64,000 bases of DNA from Corbicula japonica (taxonomy: Eukaryota > Mollusca > Bivalvia > Venerida > Cyrenidae), in assembly GCA_038501625.1 (NCBI GenBank), contig JAZAYU010000200.1, positions 372,001 through 436,000 of the forward strand, given 5' to 3'. This document shows positions 60,701 to 64,000 of this stretch, piece by piece. Each line of letters opens with the position of its first letter. Positions within the stretch are counted from its first letter, which is position 1. The notes below the pieces were generated by a model. That model was not told where the DNA came from. It saw only the letters and a list, made by a program, of their open reading frames with translations, and searched no databases. The position numbers and the translations under genes are program-made.

Positions 60701-61772
60701 TACAAACAACCGTTACACTCCCGCCCGGTATCATCAACACAGATCCGATTATCAACACAAGAGTAGCTGGCAACACTGCTATAAACACAGACCTGAAATT
60801 CCAATAAAAAAAACAACATTCAAACTCATCTCTATATACAAGTCTATAAAATACTTTCTTTTTATTTTTGTTTCTTAATAATTTTTTTTCCTAATTAAAA
60901 CAAGTTCTCTTTAGACCAAAGCTTTAACGCTTTACTCCATGGGATATGACTGTTATCCAATGGGCAAAGAGCGTAGATCCATATAAGCCTGAATATTCAT
61001 GCAGTCTAATCAGGATCTGTGCCCAAGATCATAAAATAAAATCTGGAGATCAGCCTCAAATCTCAAGGATCTGATTGGCTGAAATGGCGACTGGTCAATC
61101 AGATGCTTGAGATTTGAGACTGATCTCAAAACTAAGTTTTATTATCTTAGGCCCTGCACTGTTCAAATTAAATTTTCATTAGGTTATTTCAGTCCAAAAG
61201 CGTCACGTGTGCAGATCCAGATCACACAGCATGGATGTGCCAGCTGATCTGGATCAACACAGATCACTCAGGTGTTAAATGTGTATATATTTGTTCAAAC
61301 ATTGTTGACAGACAGACTGACATATGGACAGACTGACTTTAACAATCTATAGGCTTTTACAAGCCAGCAAAACAAGCAAATGAACATACCATAAAATTCC
61401 TTTTAAATGCCCCTACCCTAGTAAATGTCCCCATGGTATTTTTTAGGAAATAAATCAGTTAATCCATATCTATATTCCAATATCCTTCAGAATCTAATAT
61501 TAGAATAAACATAATTAATATAGATAATAAACGCCCATTTTTAGAAAATGTAAAGCCCCTAGGGGCATTTAAAAGGAATTTTATGGTAATCTACAGAAAA
61601 TTAGTGTAGTTACATCATGAGAAGAAGAGCCCCATTGTTCCCAGCCTTGGTACGACTAGGAAGGGCAACACTCTGACGTCTCCTTGTACAAAGGCATCCC
61701 AGTAAGAGACCAACCAAAGAAAAGACAGCCACAGCCGTCAGCATATAACCCAATAGTTGACAGGCTGATTTC
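34683..61772 (-). CDS. Prominin, C-terminal 1077 residues (13 exons; 5' part outside window)
   Basis: Prominins are five-TM cholesterol-binding glycoproteins of microvilli, cilia and other plasma-membrane protrusions. Thirteen minus-strand exons chain with matching phases. Visible: TM3, a short basic loop, TM4, a large second extracellular loop of about 230-260 residues with sites NDS, NIS, NGT, NIT, NDT and NST, the conserved C..L.....LC..FLDSFN approach, TM5, and a cytoplasmic tail. Family marks: CKPL after TM4, TCRNNGT in loop 2, GHCKILADIYDTFIGSLC before TM5. N-terminus, TM1, TM2 and loop 1 are beyond 64000. Introns are packed with MITEs. The tail is 690 residues, roughly tenfold the usual length. 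Confidence 0.9.
36777..36919. mobile_element. Palindromic MITE 'GGGCCCAAGATCATAAAAC', copy 1
   Basis: 143-bp inverted repeat (tcataaaacta ... ttttatgatcttgggccc) with the inner words ctgattggctgaaatgg / ccatttcagccaatcag. Its left end lies about 20 bp from the acceptor of the last prominin exon. Confidence 0.88.
37109..38320. repeat. Tandem-core element with GACCTTGACCTTGGACCTAC units
   Basis: Six or more units of about 150 bp, each with gtgaccttgaccttggac, ctacaggcatgggtattgta, 'tggtgaacattt.taccaa' and 'ttttaaaatcc'. Opens with ggatgcccccgctacgcatg and closes with ccattacatggcgggggcat, which are mutual inverse ends (TGCCCCCGC/GCGGGGGCA). Inside prominin's last intron. Confidence 0.85.
38427..38512 (-). 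CDS. Prominin exon: TM5
   Basis: Acceptor 'gtttattgtag', donor TTCAG|GTATGA; 86 nt, phase 0 in, phase 2 out. Encodes NALWASMYTGGIVSVILMIA then NCSLTKYF, matching the last prominin helix and its K-Y-(Y/F)-R exit. Confidence 0.9.
39437..39678. mobile_element. TTAA-flanked palindromic MITE, copy A
   Basis: TTAA then CCCTTTCC... and ...GGAAAGGG then TTAT (decayed TTAA). Arms carry agtgtagatccagatcagcc and gctgatctggatctaaactg. The CCC start and TTAA site fit piggyBac-type elements. Confidence 0.85.
39713..39802 (-). CDS. Prominin exon: conserved segment before TM5
   Basis: Acceptor 'atatattacag', donor TTT|GTAAGT; 90 nt, phase 0/0. LMINAGHCKILADIYDTF then IGSLCVYFLDSF aligns with the vertebrate block S-C-K-P....LD......LC......P-L-N just before the last helix. 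Confidence 0.9.
39803..41348. other. Prominin intron without coding sequence
   Basis: Holds MITE copy B (40951-41198). The stretch 40500-40870 has repeated 'gagccatat' and 'gaccataatt' words but no clear element ends. Nothing else is seen. Confidence 0.45.
40951..41198. mobile_element. TTAA-flanked palindromic MITE, copy B (diverged)
   Basis: Ends ccgtttactccatat ... tatggagtaaaaggttaa; interior caaccagtgtaggtccagatc and ctgatctggatctac. More decayed than the neighbours. Confidence 0.72.
41349..41417 (-). CDS. Prominin exon: extracellular loop 2
   Basis: Acceptor 'tatctgtctaag', donor CAG|GTAATG; 69 nt, phase 0/0, encoding TLDDFLSGMRRVPEDLF then NTLLSQ. Small symmetric exons are typical of this part of prominin genes. 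Confidence 0.82.
41587..41834. mobile_element. TTAA-flanked palindromic MITE, copy C
   Basis: Best preserved copy: TTAA|CCCTTTCCTC... to ...GAGGAAAGGG|TTAA, 240 bp between intact target duplications. No ORF. Confidence 0.92.
42012..42260. mobile_element. TTAA-flanked palindromic MITE, copy D
   Basis: Right end ggaggaaaggg|TTAA intact; left end decayed (ttctttcttcca). Interior agatccagatcagccggcac and gctgatctgggtctacactg. Confidence 0.85.
42475..43333. mobile_element. Pogo/Tigger-like non-autonomous element
   Basis: Starts CAGTGGAATTGCAATAAATCG after TA (42473-42474) and ends CGATAACTCG...GTTATCGCAATTCTACTT before TA (43334-43335). The subterminal word ataactcgaa is repeated at both ends, as in Tigger elements. 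859 bp, no transposase ORF. Confidence 0.8.
43612..43752. mobile_element. Palindromic MITE 'GGGCCCAAGATCATAAAAC', copy 2
   Basis: gggcccaagataataaac ... ttttatgatcttgggccc with gcatctgattggctgaaatg inside. About 141 bp. Confidence 0.88.
43827..43907 (-). CDS. Prominin exon: extracellular loop 2
   Basis: Acceptor 'gattttattttag', donor CAG|GTACAT; 81 nt, phase 0/0, encoding ASISAISISLNGMMSYIS then TQSVNKIVQ. Helical, Ser-rich. Confidence 0.82.
43931..44158. mobile_element. TTAA-flanked palindromic MITE, copy E
   Basis: TTAA|CCCTTTCCTCC ... GGAGGAAAGTG|TTAA. Interior ccgatctgatcaggatct-type arms. Confidence 0.9.
44781..44834 (-). CDS. Prominin exon: extracellular loop 2 (18 codons)
   Basis: Acceptor 'attagacaac' (cag-less tag), donor AAG|GTAGGA; 54 nt, phase 0/0, TTLQSVLNGLNSTCSTVK with a glycosylation site NST. 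Short but flanked by good sites and lying between matching neighbours. Confidence 0.78.
44946..45172. mobile_element. TTAA-flanked palindromic MITE, copy F (diverged)
   Basis: Same arms (agtgtagatacagatcag, gctgatctggatctactctg); terminal CCCTTTCC and TTAA lost. Confidence 0.7.
45542..46590. mobile_element. 1-kb foldback element with poly-G/poly-C ends
   Basis: Arms of about 270 bp: G13 then aatcgcgcacaaccgttacc at the left, and the inverse ending in C15 at the right (46576-46590). Shared inner words include gaaaattgttctgcaagc, ttttgacccggaaag and gttgagttatgacgatcatt. A central 500 bp is unique. No ORF. Confidence 0.9.
46890..47920. repeat. 157-bp tandem repeat block, 6 units
   Basis: Each unit carries 'gttttggagttatgctccgg', 'acaaaatttatcaagtaa', 'ggaataactctaaaa', and 'cactacctaccaatgtgctc'. 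Closes with a ggacggacacacagacatac segment, the same style of ending as the GACCTT elements at 52.5 kb. Confidence 0.9.
47955..48038 (-). CDS. Prominin exon: extracellular loop 2
   Basis: Acceptor 'tttttgttgcag', donor GTT|GTAAGT; 84 nt, phase 0/0, YYAGEFRSLSTDIQALQ then TNDVVPLKQLV. The V-x-P-L-x-Q element matches the V-L-P-I-E-Q position of vertebrate prominin-1. Confidence 0.85.
48076..49275. mobile_element. TTAA-flanked palindromic MITE, copy G, split by a TIR element
   Basis: Left part 48076-48278 begins TTAAACCCTTTCC and runs to ctggattacactggtcgca; it is interrupted by the 977-bp TA element, and tgcgatggtctta resumes at 49258. So the palindromic element is older than the TA element. 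Confidence 0.8.
48279..49255. mobile_element. 977-bp TIR element (TA target duplication), copy 2
   Basis: TCCTTTCC...GGAAAGGA, with TA at 48277-48278 and 49256-49257. Collinear with 7999-8981 across its whole length, about 90% alike by eye, same orientation. Confidence 0.92.
49639..49719 (-). CDS. Prominin exon: extracellular loop 2
   Basis: Acceptor 'gtacattgtag', donor CAG|GTACGA; 81 nt, phase 0/0, ITTELDSLNLPQKAQEM then SDLADSIPDQ, matching the D-L-E-A-K-A-N-S-L-P element of prominin-1. Confidence 0.86.
50017..50157 (-). CDS. Prominin exon: extracellular loop 2
   Basis: Acceptor 'tttttctcaccag', donor CAG|GTACTG; 141 nt, phase 0/0. FIPDLGADVVDNINDTVG then NINLIDTSLFADLSSKLDL; glycosylation site NDT. 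Confidence 0.87.
50177..50365. repeat. Dispersed repeat of 'gtattaagcagccac' type
   Basis: Alternating gtattaagcagccac, ggctgcataacacaggtgac, 'ggctgtttaagacagctgg' and 'gtggctctaaggcaggttt'. A related run (ccaccctgacattgg, 'agtaaaacatcttacaaaga') is near 63625. Looks like a short-unit repeat, not coding. Confidence 0.5.
50460..51207. mobile_element. Possible TIR element with ATTGGCGGG ends
   Basis: Left end tattggcgggctttaatttg; right end (inverse) tattggcggtgtcatatttt. The word agtataaaacac next to cgcca recurs inside at both ends. No ORF, low conservation. Confidence 0.5.
51378..51474 (-). CDS. Prominin exon: extracellular loop 2 with TCRNNGT
   Basis: Acceptor 'taatgtgtattgcag', donor GAT|GTATGT; 97 nt, phase 2 in, 0 out. 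TCRNNGTVFSGLSLDKVL then KSRINITEMFNIND aligns with C-K-K-N-R-G-T......N-I...-L-N-I-N of vertebrate prominin-1. Two glycosylation sites. Confidence 0.92.
51534..51680. mobile_element. Palindromic MITE 'GGGCCCAAGATCATAAAAC', copy 3
   Basis: gcccaagatcataaaac ... tttattatcttgggccc, with ggctgaaatagtgactggtc inside. About 147 bp. A decayed TTAA-type MITE follows at 51695-51900. Confidence 0.88.
51695..51900. mobile_element. TTAA-flanked palindromic MITE, copy H (diverged)
   Basis: Interior gtaaatccagatcagccagc and ggctgatctggatctacact retained; outer CCCTTTCC ends lost. Confidence 0.72.
51981..52048. mobile_element. Half copy of the GGGCCCAAGATC MITE
   Basis: Only the right arm: agcctatcagatgctcaaga, tttgagactggtctcg, gtgatcttgagccc. 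Confidence 0.75.
52235..52600. repeat. Two-unit GACCTTGACCTT element
   Basis: Two units about 150 bp apart (52250 and 52399) share gaccttgacctt, agccggccaggttggaacat and gggttctgcac. Ends ggaaggacggacggacgaag and ccactatgcgccgggggata. Confidence 0.8.
52887..52981 (-). CDS. Prominin exon: start of extracellular loop 2
   Basis: Acceptor 'tatttte'-like pyrimidine tract ending tattttcag, donor CT|GTAAGT; 95 nt, phase 0 in, 2 out. LVDNGLVLGGKNIGETLL then NDSSANISVMNMF; two glycosylation sites. Confidence 0.88.
53063..53816. mobile_element. GGGCCCAAGATC MITE split by about 620 bp
   Basis: Left arm 53063-53136 (tcataaaactaagattgg, catctgattggctgaaatgg) and right arm 53763-53816 (gagatttgagactggtctca) are complementary halves separated by unrelated sequence. 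Either a later insertion or two half copies. Confidence 0.55.
54084..54232. mobile_element. Palindromic MITE 'GGGCCCAAGATCATAAAAC', copy 5
   Basis: ggcccaagatcataaaacta ... ttagttttatgatcttgggcc; 149 bp, with aagcatctgattggctgaaa and gccatttcagccaatcagat in the centre. One of the cleanest copies. Confidence 0.92.
55145..56602. mobile_element. 1.46-kb element with GGCTGTCAACC inverted ends and TATAGGA repeats
   Basis: Ends gggctgtcaacc and ggttgacagcc. Next to both ends the word (aa)atatagga(g) repeats many times. Interior ORFs (55216-55539 +, 56264-55968 -) have no recognisable domain. A related fragment (aggctgtcaag then agtaggag repeats) lies at 58794-58922. Confidence 0.65.
57006..58299. 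repeat. Tandem-core element beginning ACTAGAGCTATCACTGAAGG
   Basis: After that head and a C23 run (57026-57048), about seven units of roughly 150-170 bp repeat aataatggactgatccacat, gtcaatatcttgaaaactgt and 'cacaagattttgttaaat'. Closes cccccatactttgtatgcgg then aggtataat. Confidence 0.85.
57026..57048. repeat. Poly-C tract (23 bases)
   Basis: Uninterrupted run of 23 C. Probably the expanded form of the GCCCCC motif that opens related elements. Length is error-prone in assemblies. Confidence 0.9.
58625..58762. repeat. 61-bp tandem repeat, 2 units
   Basis: atcgctttgagcgtttggat occurs at 58635 and 58696 with 'aaaagacc..agcgttttgaccggat' after each. Confidence 0.85.
58794..58922. mobile_element. 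Fragment of the GGCTGTCAA / TAGGAG element
   Basis: caggctgtcaagtgatcttt followed by agtaggagaaaa repeats; relates to the left end of 55145-56602. The right end was not found. Confidence 0.5.
59112..59160. mobile_element. Possible mariner end
   Basis: gaggtgttcgaaaagtaatg resembles the terminal repeat of mariner elements (AGGTGT-T-C-AAAAGTAA). Only one end found. Confidence 0.35.
59558..60520. repeat. Tandem-core GACCTTTGACCTACTGACCCC element, 6 units
   Basis: Units of about 148 bp: gtgaccttgacctttgacct, actgaccccaaaatcaatag, gttcttctactcaataaggg, 'ctctgggtcaaa.ggtactc' and 'gttattgagcggaaacggtt'. Two sub-variants alternate (rows ending in 'agggctatcaccctatgaag' and 'aggacatccat'). Confidence 0.88.
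60669..60792 (-). CDS. Prominin exon: TM4
   Basis: Acceptor 'tattggaatttcag', donor CAG|GTAATT; 124 nt, phase 2 in, 0 out. SVFIAVLPATLVLIIGSVLM then IPGGSVTVVCKPLQDLTVFEQ: a membrane helix followed by the C-(K/E)-P that starts extracellular loop 2. Confidence 0.9.
60924..61295. mobile_element. TTAA-flanked palindromic MITE, copy I, with a nested MITE
   Basis: Outer element: ttaacgctttactccatgg ... ccagctgatctggatcaaca. The GGGCCCAAGATC MITE sits inside at 61020-61155, between caggatctg and ctgcactgttc. Confidence 0.8.
61020..61155. mobile_element. Palindromic MITE 'GGGCCCAAGATCATAAAAC', copy 6 (nested)
   Basis: gcccaagatcataaaataaa ... gttttattatcttaggccc, 136 bp, slightly shortened centre. 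Younger than the TTAA-type element it interrupts. Confidence 0.88.
61389..61586. mobile_element. 198-bp MITE with CCATAAAATTCC ends and TA duplication
   Basis: ta|ccataaaattccttttaaat ... atttaaaaggaattttatgg|ta: 27-bp terminal inverted repeats flanked by TA, Tc1/mariner style. Lies 25 bp from the donor of the TM3 exon of prominin. Confidence 0.92.
61614..61772 (-). CDS. Prominin exon: TM3 and intracellular loop 2 (first exon in window)
   Basis: Acceptor 'acctgcatttcag', donor AT|GTAACT; 159 nt, phase 2/2. KSACQLLGYMLTAVAVFSLV then GLLLGCLCTRRRQSVALPSR: helix, Cys-rich exit and basic loop, followed by GNNGALLLM at the start of TM4. Earlier exons lie beyond 64000. Confidence 0.88.
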
Positions 61773-62365
61773 CTGAAATGCAGGTAATTAGCTGTTAGAT
61801 AGTAGAAACAATGCTTTGCTGAAATACTGAATTTAGCTGATAGATATTAGAAACACTGTTCTGCTGAAAGACAGGTAAGTAGTTTTTAGATATTAGAAAC
61901 AAAATTTTGCTGAAAGACTGAATTTAGCTGAATGATATTATAAACAATGCTCTGCTTAAATATAGGTAATCAGCTGTTAGACAATAGAAACCCAGGTAAT
62001 TAGCAGTTGGATATTAGAAACACTGCTTTGCTTAAACACAGGTAATTAGCAGTTAGATATTAGAAACAATGCTTTGCTGAAACACATTTAATAAGCAGAT
62101 AGATAATAGAAATACTGCTTTGCTGAAACACATGTAATAAGCAGAGAGATAATAGAAACACTGCTTTGCTGAAACACATGTAATAAGCAGAGAGATAATA
62201 GAAACACTGCTTCGGTGAAATGAAGGCAATTAGTGTTAAATATTGAAAACACTGTTTTGCTGAAATACTGGTGACTGGCATTTAGAAATAAAAAACACTG
62301 CTTTGCTGAAATACAGGTAAATGGCTTTTAGAAATGAGAAATATTGCTTTGCTAAATATACCTGT
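61762..62365 (-). repeat. 46-bp minisatellite built from the TM3-exon splice acceptor
   Basis: About 13-14 units. On the minus strand each reads roughly 'ttctaatatctaac', 'agctaattacctg', 'tatttcag', 'caaagc'. The first unit is the true intron end and acceptor of exon 61614-61772. Three further units lie at 63455-63565. Confidence 0.88.
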
Positions 62366-63957
62366 TTCCTGATACCGTTGTATTACGTGTTTTAATCGTT
62401 GCCACATTATCTCCGAATTTCAGAACGAGGCACAATATGCTGGGCCGTGTCATTACACATTAGATTATAACAAAATGCCAAGAAATTTGACAAGTTTTAC
62501 TGAAATACTCGACTCTTAAAATAATTGAAACGATCAAATTGCCCTCGCTGATCTTCCTAGAAAAACTGTTTATTTGAAACTGTTTATTGGGATGTTTTCA
62601 ATCCGTACCGAAGCATGAAATTACATTGCCTCTAGGTATGAAGTGACACAAAATAACAGTATGTCTATTCTAACCAGACAACTGTAGTATACTAAATCTT
62701 GCTAACAAGAGTTGACCACATAAGTCTATCAGGTGCACGTTCACAGTGTAACAGTTTTCTTTAAGAATAAACTTGAAGTGGGGATATAAAATGTTTTAAA
62801 AGAAACAGACAAAATAGCGTTTTTCGATTTTATTTAAAAATCAAAAACAATCCTGGAAACACTCACACTTGATTATTGCTGTAAATTAAACATAAGCCAT
62901 TCATTAGTTAAAGTTCTTGAGTTTGATTGTTAGACAAACTTCATTAGCACAAGAAATAGACTGAGGCTCTTAAAGTCCGCCAGTTTTTATATTCTCTTTT
63001 AATTTTAAGCCACAAACAAAACGATCGAGTTACATTTTGCTATTAAGGCCTGGCTAGATATGCCCTATCAGGATCAATCGATAGTAAATTATATATATTA
63101 AATAAAAGATGGTAAAAACACAATTTTCGTATAGTTCATAAGCCTTAATTATTTTAGATTCTACTTGGTTTCTTGTGTTCCTGAAATGACCGTTTGTTCT
63201 AATCTAATAAACGGGATTATTTTGTATAATAAATAATTTCCTTTTTTCTTACAAACTCCATGTGTGATTATCGATTTACACCAAAACACTTTTTGGGTCC
63301 AAATACTTAAAATTTTAAAGAAATTGTGTCAAGAGTACATAATGAAACCCTTAGATTTCATAATTAATATGCAAGTAGGCATATGATGCCTCATTCTGAA
63401 ATCGGGTTTCGATAAAAATCGGAAAACCCGTTCCGCAACGGAGCAATGTGAAAAGGGTCTATTACAGGTAATTAGATGTTAGATATTGGAAAGATTGCTT
63501 TGCTAAATTACAGGTTATTCTATGTTAGACATTAGAAACACTGCTTTGTTGAAATATAGGTAAATTGTTGCAAAAACTGATTCAAACAACAAGGGTGCAG
63601 AGACTTTACATCAAAGTACACCACTACAGTAAAACATCTTACAAAGACCACCCTGACATTGGAATTTCACTCCATCCCAAAATAAAGACAACTTTTGCCC
63701 AGTTAAATTGGTAGTCACCAGTAAAGATAAGTCAACAGATGAGTCATATTTCGTCACCAAAAACTGTATACAAACCAATGAAATATGAAGGACTAATACT
63801 ATTATTGCACTAAGGTAACGATTTAATCTAATTTTGAACAATGAGCTCTTGTCTTTATTACAAGTCCAGGGTTATATTCATGAAGGTAAAATACTATTAC
63901 AATTTCTTAATTATAGGTTCAACCATAGCATTATAAGATATGATTAAAAATATTTAA
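62366..63957 (-). other. Prominin intron, right edge
   Basis: No exon recognised. Contains two or three more minisatellite units (63455-63565) and a gaccaccctgac-type dispersed repeat near 63610-63720. The open frame 63841-63611 (minus) runs through that repeat and is not believed. Confidence 0.45.
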
Positions 63958-64000
63958 ACAAGAGCACCGCAAAGCACGGCAATATACACCAGAAGGGTTG
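63958..64000. repeat. Start of another element, cut by the window edge
   Basis: caagagcaccgcaaagcacg resembles the head of the tandem-core elements seen elsewhere in the window (tagagctatcactgaagg type). Too short to classify. Confidence 0.3.

Noticed and set aside
63611..63841. 76-residue minus-strand frame as an upstream prominin exon
   Set aside because: Runs through a dispersed repeat (gaccaccctgac type) and has no prominin-like motif.

Overview
The window is animal nuclear DNA: AT-rich, with interrupted genes, GT-AG introns of several kilobases, many short transposable elements and no operon layout. The domain mix (a C-type lectin/PAN/mucin membrane protein, an orphan GPCR, a prominin), the GACCTTGACCTT-type intron repeats and an L1/Tx1-like LINE suggest a mollusc, most likely a bivalve. 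That assignment is inference; no species marker is present.

Three protein genes can be rebuilt exon by exon with matching splice phases. (1) + strand, 1285-4933: a two-exon, 402-residue rhodopsin-class GPCR. Its single intron is largely a 45-bp minisatellite that starts inside the end of exon 1 and repeats the exon-1 splice donor. (2) - strand, 22137 down to 6179: a five-exon, 517-residue type I membrane protein with signal peptide, C-type lectin domain, PAN/apple-like domain, Thr/Ser mucin stalk, one membrane helix and a basic tail. All domain borders are phase 1. It converges on the GPCR with 1.2 kb between stop codons. Intron 4 holds a dead L1/Tx1-like LINE ending in an (ATTC)n tail, with a 983-bp terminal-inverted-repeat element inserted at the LINE stop codon. 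(3) - strand, from beyond the right edge (first exon seen at 61772) down to 34683: a prominin gene seen from TM3 to the C-terminus, with 13 exons. Its last exon encodes a 690-residue acidic cytoplasmic tail, far longer than the roughly 50 residues of vertebrate prominins.

The rest is repeats. Prominin introns carry at least nine copies of a TTAA-flanked palindromic element (piggyBac-like MITE), several copies of a second palindromic MITE, a pogo/Tigger-like element, a 1-kb foldback with poly-G/poly-C ends, and tandem-core elements bounded by TGCCCCCG/CGGGGGCA. A 46-bp minisatellite beside the first visible prominin exon repeats the splice acceptor, mirroring the donor minisatellite of the GPCR. 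The interval 22.1-34.7 kb is mostly empty of recognisable genes. It holds a 1.6-kb TIR element with tRNA-derived inserts, palindromic MITEs, and one small Asp-rich ORF (30890-31123) behind a well-spaced TATA box and initiator.

The three genes show no sign of working together in one pathway. All three encode membrane proteins, and their proximity looks incidental.
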